Shown here: positions 25,801 to 40,800 of the stretch, in pieces
Numbering within the stretch: position 1 is the stretch's first letter
How the letters are laid out: the number at the start of each line of letters is the position of its first letter
The notes under the pieces: model-generated
Seen by the model: only the letters and a program-made list of their open reading frames with translations
Databases searched by the model: none
Told to the model about the DNA's origin: nothing
Source of the DNA: Pyxicephalus adspersus
Lineage: Eukaryota; Chordata; Amphibia; Anura; Pyxicephalidae
Assembly: GCF_032062135.1 (NCBI RefSeq)
Contig: NC_092859.1
Span: 127,994,082-128,058,081 of the forward strand
Reading direction: 5' to 3'
Length of the DNA: 64,000 bases
Translations under genes and position numbers: made by a program

Positions 25801-28800
25801 TTGAGTAAAGATCATACTTCAGACTGTGACCTGGTATTTCTTACCATCATCTCACCATCATACAAGTGAATTGCTGGGCTTGTTGCACTGTAGTTCCAGA
25901 ATATATTTTTACTTACCCTTTTTGATATTCCCATTGTTTACTTCTTTTTTATGTATTTGATCTATGAGATATTGGATGGCATAGAATTCTACAAAAGACC
26001 CCAAAGTATCTGTAAACCATGGAATGGAAACCATGTACATCAGCTAGCGGCAAAAACGGCTTGGGTAAATCCTGATAAATATTGTATAGATGAACTTTCA
26101 AGAGCACAAAAGTCTTTTCTGCAAGGTTAAAAGCAATGTCTTTCCTTTTCAGGTGTCTGTTTTATTTACTCTGGTGAAAGAAGAAATCATAAGTTCATAC
26201 AAACATACATTTTCAGTGTTACAGTTAAAAAGTTAATGTGATAAAATGAACTAATAAAAAATAACTTAGTCACTCATTGTCCTAAAATGCGATCTGTCAT
26301 GGGTTCAGTATTCTATTTTGTTGTATTTCTTGATGTTTTTATGTTAGGTTACACTGTTTGAGTTTTTTAATGTTACAAGATCAAAGTCACTGCCTTGCCA
26401 GAAAACAAATATACCTGCAGGGGGTTTGGCAGTGTTCTAATGTCCAGGGATTTGTTTGTGCATCAGGCATGGGGTTACTGTTCTTTGTAACATGGGCCAT
26501 AAAAAGCCAGAAAAAGGTGATAAATTAAGGATGAATAAAAATCAGAACTTTTTTTTATATTAAAAGAGTTATTGTCTGGATAGTGTGCTAGTCACGTGGG
26601 ATGTTGGGTTTGTAACCACTTGGAAATTTCAACTTATTATATAGAGAGAACATCTATGGGGAAAAATTACTTCTTGTAAAAGTGGCCTCACATGACCTTT
26701 CAGAGGGCCGCTTGTTATGTGGCCTTTAGGCCATGCTTTGCCCACTGCTAATCTATTGAAAGTCCAGAATTGATTGTTTGTCTTTCTTTATACCATCTGG
26801 GATCTAAGCTGAAAAATAGGATTCCCTAAGAAGTCTGAATAAGAAACCATGATGTATTTCTTTCTGTATCAGTTACAGTAAAAAAATGATTTGATTCTGC
26901 AAATACCTGCTTCATCATATGTTTATAAGAGTTACAAATTAGGTTAAATCTTCTTGTGACTTTGTATTTTACTTTAATCATTGAGCCTAATTGTTAGCTA
27001 ATTATCAGCTGCTGAGATATTTTAGTCTACTGAATCATAAACCAGGATTGTCACGTTAGGGATTGACCTACTAAACTTCGAGTTTAGGCTGTTTACTTAA
27101 AAAAGTGAATTAACTGTGTGAAAGGGAATTTTTTCATAGGTTAGTAAATGTGATGAACTCAGTAGAGCGTCACCTCGCTCACTAAGCTAATTCAACGCCC
27201 ACTGCCCTGAGCCTGCGATCCGTATGGAAGACATGGTCTGCAGTTCTGGCCAGTGCGCCCCCCCCCCCCAGAACCGCAGCCCACCTGTCAGATGGCCATG
27301 GCCCACTAGTGGGCCATGGACCCGGGATAGGGGACCAGGAAATAAACCCTTGCAGGGTGATAGTTCAGTTTTCTAAATGAACTGGCTATAATTTCACTTA
27401 GTAATTCCCAGTATTTCCCATTTAAGCTGTATTCACACTGGCCATATAGTTGTTGTATGTTTACTTCTTCTTCATGCCAGGGAACTGTTGCCCCTTCTCT
27501 CAGTGACAGCTCTATAGAGAATGAATGAATGCAGCTGTCAAATGTGAAATTGCTGGTTCTTTAAGAACCAGCACTGCGGTCAAGTGACCAAGTGCCAGGT
27601 GTCAGCCGCCAGTAGCTGTACAGAAGCGCTAAATCATGGGGCAGATCCAAATATGTCCCTAATCTCAGGCTCTAGTATATCTGCATTGGGTCTGACCATA
27701 GGGAAGTAATGGGAATGAATTATCAAAGTAGTCTAGGCTGTTCACATAGCAATATGAATTATTTTGTTTCAAAGGATATTTAATTATTCATAGTGAATAA
27801 GGTGGAACTCAGCCATCCAATCATGTGCATACAATTTTTTTTTTTAAATATTCCTTTGCATTTGATTGGGTATTCATAGCAAATAGTCATAGTCACTTAA
27901 CATACCAAATAGCCACTACTCACTTAATAAATGAGTCCCATTATCTTTTTGATTGATCTGTTTTTGAACTTTGCTAGCCAGGACAGGCTGGACATTGGAA
28001 AATCATTTTTTTTCAAATAATTGTGAAAGAATTGTGCTTTACTGTTTATGTATTTATTCATTTATTTCACTAATTGGTATATTCTAAAGTGGGAAGTTAA
28101 AGGTGCACTATGATTTACAAATTATTTAAAATGCAATCATCTGACATTCCGCATCAGTCATAAAAACAACTGCAGTAAGACAAAGCCTAAAAAGCATAAA
28201 AAGCCCAAAGAAAAATGATGAAACTATCACTCCACATTATCAGGAATTGTGCTATTACAAACTACACATATTGTTTTAGGGCACCTATAGGTAGAATTAA
28301 TTATTGGTTAAAATTTAGCTTCTGGAAACTTGGTGTACTTTATCAGCTATTTTGTTGTTTTGAGTTAGAAAATGGTATTTCTTATACAGTATTTGTTCAA
28401 TAAGTTCTTATGTGGAAAAAATCCCTAATTGGACCACAAGGGGATTGCAGACAGTATTTCAGAAGTGAAACCTCAAATGATTGTCTACAATTTAGCTGAG
28501 AGCTGAGTTGATGATGGCGGCTCTGCTGCAAGCTTTCCTGACACCTGTGACTTACTGGACTTGATTACTAAAGGGCAGAACTGATGGCTTAGCAACAACT
28601 TGGGCTCCTTAAGTATGCAAAATTCAGAATCTATGATTGCACAAAATATGTTTGAAGCTAGCGAGTGTATCTGTAAAAACACAACTGATATAATGGGTAA
28701 TTGTGATTTAAAATATCTGTAAATAACCTTTCTAAGCATAACTCATTCTTCTGTTTTATATTGTTCTGGAATTATCATATGAAATCTGAGTTTCTAATCT

Positions 28801-31800
28801 TCTGTATCTGCACAGCATGTACTGGAATAAGCTGTTCTGTTAATAACTGACAAGCCACAGGCGGTCTGATGGCTTATGTCCTACTGACAAGGAATAATAG
28901 CAGAAATATGTATTACATGCAAGTATGCATCTGCCATGCATGTAACCATGTGCTGGGGTGACCTTTGGGGTCATTATTCACGCTAAAGTGTAAAAAGAAA
29001 TCTGTAAAATGAATATGAATAAAATGATAAAAACATTTTTTTCTTTCTTTCATAAATATCAGAGATGGCTGCATGGTATTTCTCTGATAATGGTAGACCA
29101 TGTCTATGCAATATGCATTGGAGTGGCCTAAAATCTACATTGTAAGTGAGTTTGAGTGGGAAACAACACAGAATTAGACTTAGGAGACAGGCACAGTGTT
29201 TGTAATAAAAGATGCCGGAAAAAGGACTTTTATATGAGATGAATGGGTAGTAAAGCTGCTGAAATTTTCCATAAACCAGATAAATCCAGAGTCACCCATA
29301 TACAATCCCTAGGCTGTAAAAGTCACTGCTCCCGAAGCAGGTATTTGGCCCTATGAGTCTGGCAAACACCTGGTAACCCTACCACATGCTGTCCTTCCTG
29401 TCCTTCCAGCTCAGACATCTTATAGGGACATACGGGACAATGAGAGGAAATATTTATATTATTTTCTTGTATTTATTTAGCATCAATAAAACTTTTTTAC
29501 TGCCTTTCAGAGAAGCTCACAATCTAATATCCCTGCTATAGCCATAGTCTAATGACTCTAACATTTTCTCTAGCTAATTTGGGGAAAACCAATTAATCTA
29601 ATTTCAGTATGTGGGAGGAAACTGGAGATCTCAGAGAAAACCTAACAAAGCCGGAAGGCAGGAAGAATTTTTCCACACTTTATCAGAACCACTGCCAGTT
29701 GCATTTCCAATTAACATTGTTCTGTAAAGATATCCTCATCATTCCCCCTCAGCTCCTTAATGATGGTAAATTGCTGGTTACCATTAATGAGAACATAGAA
29801 CCACGAATGTGCGGTGGGATATTCTCAACCATTATTACTTATTATTATAGTAATCAAGTACCCCTTACACTGATCATACCCCATTCAGCCGTGGTCCCAA
29901 ATATTTAATAATTTCCTAATGTAGCCCATGTCATGTAGGTCTTCCGGGTTTATCAGCTTGCAGGGAGAACTAGAAAAAAGAAGCTAGGGTATTCATCCAG
30001 CTGAAGATAAATGGTAATTTGGTAGTGGGTTGAGGGAATCTTATATGTCCATTTTTAGAGATAACTGCAACACATCAGGATGCTTGAACTGGTTGTAACT
30101 AAATGCATGTGTTTAAGTTGACATTTTTATTACTGCCGGCATAAATTATTATTTAACCGGACTGACTCATTTATTAATAGAAAAATGAGTCCTGCTGCAA
30201 AGCAATACTGATCTGATATGGTATCATATGATAATCTAAGTGGGGCTGTGCAATGTTGTGCTGCATATGCTGCATATGTTGTGCTATATGTTACCATACT
30301 TATCATAATCATAGTATTCATATCATAGTATTGGGAAGTTGAGCTCATCACTGATATTTTAACATGAAGGTATAGTAAAATTTCTTTGGTAGGTTAGCAT
30401 CTTGATCTTTTAGTTTACAGGCTCCTTCATTATTCCTGAGGCCTTACTTACCGTGTATAGATTCATTTGCCACCTTAATAATTAAAGTAAATATTAATTA
30501 CATACAACAATTGAGTAGATGATATGCAGCTTCTAAGTAACAATAATTAATACTAAGAATTCCTTATTTGTCATTAAATCAAGATAACCCAGAGACTAAA
30601 TTGAAAGTAGCTCAGGCAAGTATTACTATGTATGTATTAATATCAAGAAAATGCCTTGTGAAGAATCACCAATTTCACATGTCATTCAGTGTCTGAGGAC
30701 AAGCATGGAAATGACTGACCGCATTGCATTAGACCACCTTTTCTCTGCATAGAGATGGATATCCCACTGAGACAATGAGTGCTATCAAGTGCAGAGACTG
30801 TAAAGGTTTTTCATCATAAAAATGGATCACACTGTATTTATTGCCCTATAAAAGTGGCTTTATTCATAGCATGCTCAGCTGTGTACCAGTTTGAGCACTA
30901 GAGGGCAGTGTTTGTATTCATACTGTGCCTGGTCCTCCTGTACTGGGGCTCTGATCAGGGGCCCTTATCAATCAAATACTGCTTTTCATTGTCTCTCTTG
31001 TTGAAGCCTGGAAGAAGCTAATTACTAAGCACAATGCTGTGGCTGACTATTTATTTGCACCATGTTAGTTAATGGCTTCCTAAAATATATACACCATCCC
31101 TATAATAGCCATTGCAAATACTATATGTATATATATATATACAACTGTTTGTGGCAGTTATAAGATGTACATTTTTTTATTTGTTATAATCATTATGAGC
31201 ACAATGATCTTGCCTTGCCTTGCACTGCCTGGCTCTTCCACATTTATGTCTCAGCCCAATCCCAAATTTCCTGCACTTTAACCTTAGGAAAAAAGGATAA
31301 AACCTTGGCGTATTTTGTCATGTGTGAATACAAGATTAATAATGTGCAGAAGAAATGCAGCATGATGCAGCATGGCTACAGTAACAAGTATACCAGAAAA
31401 TAAAAAGTCCATTTGTGCTTCCTAGATTTCTCAAACCCTGCTTGTGTTTCATATATTGTTTATGAGTACAAGGAGAAACAACTTTTCTGAATTCCATATA
31501 CATTGCAGCAGCACGGTAGCTCAGAGGTTATCCCTCTGGTCTTTGCAGTGCTGGGTCCCTGGATTAAATCTCAGCCAGGGCACTATCTGCATGGAGTTTG
31601 CAGGTTCTTCCTATGTTTGTGTGGGTTTCCTCCGTGTACTTCCCACATCACAAAAACATGCAGTTAGTTGTTTGGATTCCCCCAAAATTGACCCTGGACT
31701 GTATTAACCCCCATAGCACTAATCCCCCCATCATCACACTCAGGGTAGCTTTAAACTTAAAAAAACCCAGTTACCTTGCTCTGTCAGCATCCCCGCAGGT

Positions 31801-34800
31801 CCTGGGGACACGTACTCCTTCTCTGATCTCTTGCTGCAAAGTGCAAAGATGTTTCCTGGTGACGTCGGTGCGGGCGGGAGGATCGGCGGGAAACTCAAAT
31901 AATTTTGTATGGAATTCAATACAAAATAGCTGTATTAAGTCTAAAAAATTTTTCATATAATTATATTATATATTATACAAGCTACTGTACATATATGATA
32001 CATGTTTAATTATTTTTTTATTTTTTGTTTTTTTTATTTAAAGTTTATTATTACATTTAATAAATGTTGGACATATTTCGGTGAGATATACCTAAGAATT
32101 ATAGCCTACAATGTAAAATAAATTTCCCTTCAACAAAATGTAACTTTTTGCATGACAATTTGGACAAAATTAGAATGCTAGGGGGGTTAAAGACATATGA
32201 CTATGGTAGAGCATTATATTTTGAGCTACTTTGAGAGACAGTTAGTGATTTGACAATGTGTAATATGTTGGTGCTTTATAAATACTTAGAAATTTAGAAA
32301 TATAGAAAACAATTGATGATTAGAAAACACATGATTTTTTGTTTGCATTTTGGAAGGCTTTTAAGGAAGTCAACAGAGCTTTCCCTTATTTACTAAACCT
32401 TACAGGGTGATAATTCACTTTGCTATCTAAAAATCTTACATTTCTATAGTAAATCTACCCCAATGTCTATCTTTTAGTAGTATGTTGGAAATAAGCTGTA
32501 GATTTTTTCAGCATTTATTTGAAATCCCCTTTCAATTGATTGTCTACTGGCTGAGCCTTTTCATTTGCAATTGTTTAGGTACATTAGAACGCCACGAAAC
32601 TGGAGATATGGCTAAAGCAATTCTTATGGCTTGTGAAGATTTTACCATCGAAACAACAGATTCCATAGTCAACACTTCCCATGAGACACAACGGAACACA
32701 AGGACAACATTCAAGTCATCTAACTCATACAAACTTGGAAACCTGTCCCATAATCTGATCCATTCAGAAAAGTCCTCAAACAAAGTAAGGCAATAACATG
32801 ACATGTCTGATACATCTGAAACTTAAAAATGCCAATAAGTGATCGGTAACATGAGAATATGTATCATATACGTAAAGGAACTCATAAAAAATATGTATTG
32901 ATGGTAATTTTTTATGGGTCCAGGGATACAATTCATTAAACAGTACTGGTCTACGTTAAGAAAATTTAATATATATGTAGATATACTGTCCATTGTGATG
33001 CTCACCCCATTGATTACGTTGAATGTAGCAGTGCAAATAAATTGGCATAATTGTGTGCAGCAGTACATTACAACCATGTACTGCTTTATATCTCATAAAG
33101 TTAGAACTCCAGGCTTTGTTTTCTGTTTCTGCATATCAGACATCCATCATAGTGAATGAGGTGAACCATCCATCATTTGCAAACAGAAATAATTTATTAA
33201 TAAACTCTCAATGAGGTGTTTCTCATACAACACTTTTGGAGTCTTTTTTGAAGCATCACATAAATTAAATAAATATTTTCAGTAAACATAAAAACAAAAA
33301 CACCTTCAAGCAAGCAATAATGTTGAGCTATGTGCCCAGCACCCCAACATTATTCATTCTCGTGCTACACGATTTCAGTTGATTTTTTAAAAAATTGTAT
33401 TGCTTAAAAAAAGGCACCAACCTAAGAGTCATGGGACTACAAGGATGGATTCTTCCAAGCTAATTAGGTGAGATGGAAGTGGACAGTACTGCCTTGTTGG
33501 AGTGATATTCAGTGTTTAAGGTCAGCGGTCGCCAACTGTTGGTTCATGAGAAAAATTACCTGGCCAGTGCGTCCCCTTCTCCCATGGGTGGGCGAGTTCT
33601 GGCATCGTGACGTCACCCTGGGGGAAGTCCCCTTTGAGTGACACAAGGCTCCTTGCGCATTCATCCTCATTTACAGTAATTACGATTATAAAGCTGGGTA
33701 ATACTACTGTGTCTAATTTGTAGGGTCCAGTCTTTTTCTTTTGTCTTCTCCCATGTTTCTGTTTACCCAGTTAGAATCCTATTTTTTTTTTTTTTTAATA
33801 TCAATATGAAAAAAATATATCAGGTCAAAGTTATGCTTTAGTATAAATAAATCTATTGATTAAAGTTTATAGCTACGTTAGCAAAATATTGCATTTGAAT
33901 ATTAAAAAGGAAGTTATTTGCAGACATGCAAGAGAACCTTCCGTTAGATAAACCATGGTCAGGTAAATTTACTATAAGTGTAAACTCGTTCTTACTCCAA
34001 CAGGCAACCTTAAAAAGAGAATTTACTACAATAAAGAGATATGTAATTGGAAACCCATATTAGTTTAAATAAGGTAATGTAAGTATTAATTTTTAATAAT
34101 ATAAATACTATTTACATCTCATACAGTTTTGTACAGAAGTGTTGTTCCTCAAACTTGTGAACAGTTTCAGCTCTATTATATTATGTGCACTTATTCAATA
34201 TTGTTGATCTACTAAAAGATTGAAGGCCTGCCAGCAACACATAAAATTTCTTCTTCCCCCTCTTTATCCATTTTTTTTTTAAATGTAAATTATCCAAATG
34301 TAAGGGTGTCTTGTGACTTACTCTGTTACTGGTGCATAGCTATTAGAGATCAGCTTGCAACAAGAAGCTTACACAGAGTTTGCTTTTTGCCCCAAGTGAC
34401 TGCCGTTTTTCATAACCAATCCACGGGTTTACTTTAGGATTTTTAAGAAGTGAGTCAGTCTAAAACTTATTTCATTGTTATGGTTGTTTACCAAATTGTA
34501 TTTCTTAAGAATGCCAGTGGCACACCATTATTCCTTAGGTGTAGGTAATATTAATGTTCTTCCAGAATTACCTTTTGTTTTAGGCAGGCCCTAACTATAC
34601 CTTTTATATTGCCAAATGTACTCAACAAGCCTTTTGTTGTAATTTTAGGTTATGTAAAATAAAAAGTACAGCATGGTGAATGGGGGGCTTTCATATGACC
34701 CATGTCAGGGTAAAAAAAACCTGGAAATTCAAGTGGGGAGGTCTGATTCCTAGAGTCCAAGAAACTGGTCGACAATTCAATTCAACAAATCATAATTCAA

Positions 34801-37800
34801 GACTCTGATAACATAAGCCTAAAACATAACACAGGTGTTGCTAACCATCATTTAAACAGCAAATACACTATATTTTCAATGACTATATTGCATTGTTATT
34901 GAAATATTTTTCAGAAGTAATTTTGATAGTATTTGTACATCCTATGCTGTTTATCCATATACTAGGGTAAAAGATTTAACTAGGCTTACCATGTTTACAG
35001 ATATAAGAGACTCATTCATGGTCAAATTATAGAAAGATCATATATGTGTAAACTTTTTTTCCAGCAGACAATCCCTGCCCCAAGCTTCAAGATTTTCCCA
35101 ACCAATTGCTACTGCTTTTTTTGGAAAGGAAAAGGGTTGGCATAAACGGATGTCTTCTTTGCATATATCCAAATATTTGCCATGTGAAAGAGCAGCAGTA
35201 AAGCGCAATTACTGTAAACCAAAGCCTAATAGCTATTGAGCAAATATGGCTTCCTCCATGTACATTTATATGTACAATCCCTATACAAAATAATGATCAT
35301 AAAACAAAAACACCCAACACTCAGACTACTACATCAGTGTTTCTCAGTGGGGGTTCCTCCAGAGGATGCTCGGAGTTCCTTGAGCAATGAGCAATGTGAA
35401 CTTCTCAGGTCAGTTTAAGTAGTTGGTTGAGCTGTGGATATAGTAATTTTAGAAGGGGTTCCCGGAAGACCTGAATGTTATTTTAAGTGTGCCTTCCACA
35501 GTAAAAAGGTCAACAAACACTGATTTACGTTAAGATGACCACGAATACATATATATCTTATACTATTTTAAAAATATTATAATTTTACTTTAAACATTTA
35601 GGTAGCATGAACTGTTGATTTTGATTTGTATTAGATTTTTAACTATACCCTCTAAATCTAGGCTGAGGCCATATTGTCATATGGAAATAATATATGTAAA
35701 AAAAATATCAATATAAAATAAATATATTATTTTATATAATTATAATTATAAGAGAAAAGTATATTTGATAAGTAGATTTAGAAGTATTTTTAGAGGTAAA
35801 GTAAATATTATAATGGACGTTAAAACATAATATACTAGTAATTGAAGATAACTCAGTGTATGCAATAGAATCCACATTGTGAATATTTGTTTCTTAAAGC
35901 TTCAGTGAGTACAGTGTGAGTGTGTTGTAAAATATCACATGGAACTCGTCCCTGCCTTACTGGACAGAAAACCATTTTTATTTATTTTTATCCTTTTTAT
36001 TTTCTCTAATGCTTCAAAGCACCACAGAAAGGGCCATTGGATTTTGTTATATATTTCATCTTTTTTATGTGGGACTGTATTCATTTTCCAGGTTTATGCC
36101 AGTGACAGACATTCATTAATGTGGGTTCCTGTGCAGTGTATGGAGCATGATGTATGATGGTTTCTTCCTATCTGCCAGGCTGATAAAGAGGTCTGTCATA
36201 CACAGAGAGCTGATAAAGCTGTGCAGCCCAAAAGAGGCTCATGAGGGAAGACAAACATTTGCATTGTGCAGCTGAGACAACTGCTGGATGGCTAGCTCAG
36301 ACATACAGGACAGATTCCTCTTGTGCTGAAAACACTTGCTTCAAACTCAGAAGTACACAGCCTGTAATTTATTGTTGTACAGCAATTTTCAGCAAATGTA
36401 CGTGTCAGGCAATGCACTCGTCCTCCAAAGCATACAAGCTTACAAATGAATGGCAAACACGTTAAGGGTCATCTGTGAAACTGCTAAATGTGTTGATTAG
36501 TTCACACATGGCCTTGGTTCAGCTTAGAAAAAACAAACTCAAGGCTGCATATTTGTAAAGAATAAATTAAAGCTCACATTCTTGCAGAATAGACTTCAAC
36601 GTGAAGGTGATCTCCTATTGTATTAAAACCTTTTGGTATTGTGTTTCACCCATACATGTACATTCAGTTTAGAACATTTCATTTTTGGGGAAAAAAAATT
36701 AAACAAAAATGGCTGTGTGGAACATCATAAGATCAAACTAGCATTGTGTTAGGCAATTGTAAAAAGGGTGAGAGCAGTGCACTTAGAATGAAAGATATAG
36801 TTATGGATGCAATGAGACATTATGCACTTTAGGTATGACTCCAATGTTTGTTGTTTGTATACCACCTCTACAAACACCTAAAAAGATAATTGGTGTCATA
36901 CTACTGGCTCTGCCAATTGGTGTCAATACAGGGATTATGTACACACCATCAAAAGGAAGACAAATCAGCCAGAGATAGAGGAACCCCTAGCACCCTCTGG
37001 AAAAAAACAGTGTTCTGTGGAACCCTGGTAAATATTGCTGATCTGAAGTGAGAAGAATGAATATGAAATTTACCAAATAAAATTTACTGAATTAATCCAA
37101 AATTTATCAAAATGCTGTGAAATTGCTTATTTCTTTGTTCATCAAACTTCTGCTAAACGTGTACTCTAGTTTTGCCTTTATTGCTGTTTGAAACTACCCA
37201 AAATAAATGACCAGTTTTGAAATAAAAAAATAACCATTCTGTATTATAGATAAAGTCAAACACTCCGTGCTTTTAATGACAAAACGACGATAAAAATGGA
37301 ATGCTCATTTGCCTATCCACTGAGGGTGTATTTGATAGTTGTTTCAACCAGTATATATTAATTTTGTGTGTGTCTTGAATAACTGTGCATATGAATCATC
37401 TGCTCACTGTGCTTTTTTGTTTAAACCACAACATTTTGTATATGACCAGGGTAGAGAGGATGAAATTGCCCTCTTCCCACAACTTACCTTTCTTCCCCTA
37501 CTTTCGTGTTTTAGGGGGCCCCCAAATGCTACCACACTGCTTTTTGGAACAACTATACCAGTATCCACAGCTCCCACTGGCCTTCCCAACAACCATGTGT
37601 AACCTTAGGCTCCACCTAGAAAGGACCTTCATACATCCGTGGGGTCCCACTCCTTGTTGATTTACTTAGCATTACCCCCTTTCATGGACCTGCAACCCTG
37701 CGCTGCCATGACATTATAGTTTTTCCCCAATATGATTCTACCCCAAGCCCAAAACCTAGTAAAACAAAGGGTGAAGGCAGGGGTGAGGTATGTTTTTCCT

Positions 37801-40800
37801 TGCTCCTCTCTACCCCACCTTTTTCCCCCTATATCTCACGTCACTTAACCCCACCTCTTTTACTGACCACATCCCATTACCCTAAAGTTTTCTGCCACCC
37901 CCATAACTCTTTTAACCCCTTCCTCATCATGCCTTTCCCTTCTCCTCCCTGCCATGAGGCCATCCACTAATTCCCTCTTCTTTCCTTGCTTCAGGCCTAC
38001 TTGTGTGTGAATAGATGTAAGAAAGGCTGAAGAATGCATGCCCCATATACTGGTAGGGTACGTATGTTCAATGGTATCAGCTGACCACAAGGACATTTAA
38101 ATTAATTCAATATAGCAAATGAAGATATACACACTACATACATGTTACCTGCTTTATTAGGAGGAAATGTTGTCCTGCAGCTAATTTAACCAAATGTCCT
38201 TCACATGACAGTGACTGGACACTTGTGGAGGAATAGGTCAGATACTTTTAGATAATTTCCTTGTCTTCTCCCTACTCTGTCTAGGAGAGGTCGACCTCCT
38301 CCTTCTGGCCAGATCTGAAAGGATGTTGAGTATCTCAAATCGTGAGATGAAGATTGTCCTCTGTGCGGTAGAATCCTCTTGTGGGAAATGCTCTACTCAA
38401 CCTTCCCTGAGATCTTTTTAGAAGGATGATGAAAATTGTACGCCCAATCCCCCCACCTACAATGGTTCTTTTTTGTACCTCTATGTAGTTTTAAGGTAGA
38501 GAAAGAGAGCCAAAATGTATAGATGGACTTTACCTATAGGGGCTTTAACTACAAATCATATAATGACACCACCAGTGACTTCTTTCTGTGGAATCTAACA
38601 GTGTAAACCAGGACAATGTAGATGGACAGTGTCAGCATGGTCAGTACACTACTACTTGTTGAAATAAGTTGTCAGAGAAGAGCAGCAGTGCAATGAATTA
38701 CTTTGTACCTTATTTCTCCAACTAACTACCATTGTTCACAGGAAGTCGTTGGTCTTTTTTAGAATTTTAAGTTTTTCAAGCTCTGCTGCATTATTACATT
38801 GTTGTTACTTCTGCACACAATAAACCAATCACCTTATTACAAACGTTTAAACACTTTTAGATATGGGGAAACTGATAAAAATGAACCTGACAAAATGTAT
38901 GAAAATAGTCTTAAGATTCATAGTTGAAAAAAGAGAAATAATAAAAAAAAAATTTAAAAAAGCAAAACGTTAACATCATGCAAACACTGGAGCATGGGAT
39001 AACTCAGTTATCTTGGACTGAGGTAAGGCTCAGCAAGCTTCAGCCATACATTAAGGTTCAAGCATTTTTTAACATATCCTTGTACATCATTAAGTATTAT
39101 TTGCAAAGTGAATTTTCATCATATTCACTAAGCTAATTGAGTAATTCTTTATGTTGCCTAAAGCCAAGACCAATAAAAAAGTCTGAAATTCATTATATAT
39201 TTCAACTTTCCTGTGTAATACTTAATCATAATTATTCATATTCATGTGCCACATAAAAAGTACTATAAAAGAACTATATAATGAATTTTAGACTTCAGTG
39301 AATGTGCTGGAATAACACTTTTTCACTGTTCTTAGCTAGTTTATCAAGAAAAGCATCATTAATAAAAGAATATTGAATATTATCATATAACAAATCAATA
39401 TGTTATATGTAGAAGATATTGCTGGTGCTGGTCTAAATACAGCAATATTTGGCAATTTTCAGCTTGTTATTTCCTGAAGAACTGTTATTTTCTGAACTGC
39501 ATGTGTGTGTATACAGATAGACAGTGTCCTCTGACAATAATTTATCTTTTTTTAGTAAACATAGTTTTACATGGCGTCTGGTCAGGTAGAGGGGTCAGCA
39601 TAGAATCCTGACCTAGTGATTCATGCCAAGTCAAGTGAAGCAAGAGAATTGCATGTCTGCTTAGCAAGCCCTCTCTTTAATTGGTAATGATAGCAGGTAT
39701 TCTCAGTAAAGTCATTGCTAAAAGAAAACAAAAAGTATCCAATATAGTAATTTATTACCAGTCAGTGGGTTTTGCACACTGGGTTGCTTTACCCCCGCCG
39801 TGGCTAGAGAAAGCAAAAAGGTACTCTAACACTTAGGCGAAAATGGAAGCCCTGCTGCTAGTAGAGATGCATGGTGGTCAAATGATTGCCTTTGCCATTA
39901 GCTTGGTAATGTTTTCTCTATTGTAAACTCAGATCCCTGTGTTCCTTGTGTGCATCAGCTGCAGATTGAAGGCTTTCTAGCTTGTGTTTTATTTGTGCTG
40001 CCAATCACTCCTCTGCTATCCACCAAGCGAATGTTAAGGAGTGAATTTTAAGGAGCCAAGTTTTTTTTTCCTGTTATTGACAGACATCTGTTGAACAAAC
40101 TATGTCCTCAGACACTCAGAAAGAAAAAAGCTATATATTTGAGGGCATCACAATTACTTTTTAAAATCAAAATGGTTTGAATAAAGATGATTTAATTTTT
40201 AAAAATAAAATCAAAAATTGCATTTCATATGATTAATGTATGATGAGGAGAGGTACATTTTCTTGCACCTTGTCAAATACAGTAAATTTAGGTATATATA
40301 CATACCAGTTCCATTATTGGGTACACATACTCAAGTTTGCTAACACAAATATCTTATATCACCAATCACACGGCAGCAACTCAATGTACAGTATTTAGAC
40401 ATGTCAAGACAACCTGCTGGAGTTCAAACGGAGCATTTTTATTTTATTATACAGTATTTATATAGTTTCAACATATTACACAGCACTGTACAAAGTCCAT
40501 AGTCATGTCACAAGCTGTCCATCAAAGGAGTCTACCATAGTCAAATGTCATTATTACTTAGGTAATTTTTAAGCAGAAGCCAATTAACCTAACTGCACAT
40601 TTTTGCAATGTGGGAGGAAACCGGAGTACCCGGAGGAAACTCACACAAACGCCATGCAGATAGTGTCCTGGCCAAGATTTGAATCTAGGACCTAGCACTG
40701 CAAAGGCCAGAGTGCTAACTTCTGAGCCACCATGCTGCCCAAATCTGAATGGGAAAGAAAGGTGATTTGATTTTGCTACCGTGTGATTGGCTAATTAGTA

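Larger units (their letters stand above)
16607..32578 (+). other. WDR72: WDR72 intron of 16 kb between exons 9 and 10 of window
   Basis: No exon with WDR72 similarity was found inside, and the flanking exons join in phase ([11 protein letters not shown]), so this is one intron. It holds hAT-like MITEs (17611, 19755, 26690, 27190), a TIR element (19162-19655), SINE copies (22000, 29465, 31506) and a piggyBac-type MITE (31708). Roughly 23250-26600 and 28000-29400 show nothing recognisable; the many 60-100 codon ORFs there lack family signatures or splice support. Confidence 0.7.

Noticed and set aside
31771..31960. ORFs on both strands at 31598-31960
   Set aside because: They lie across the SINE/MITE junction and inside the non-coding MITE.
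37339..37660. 87- and 91-codon overlapping + strand ORFs
   Set aside because: Two frames open over the same C-rich stretch, no splice support and no domain: composition effect.
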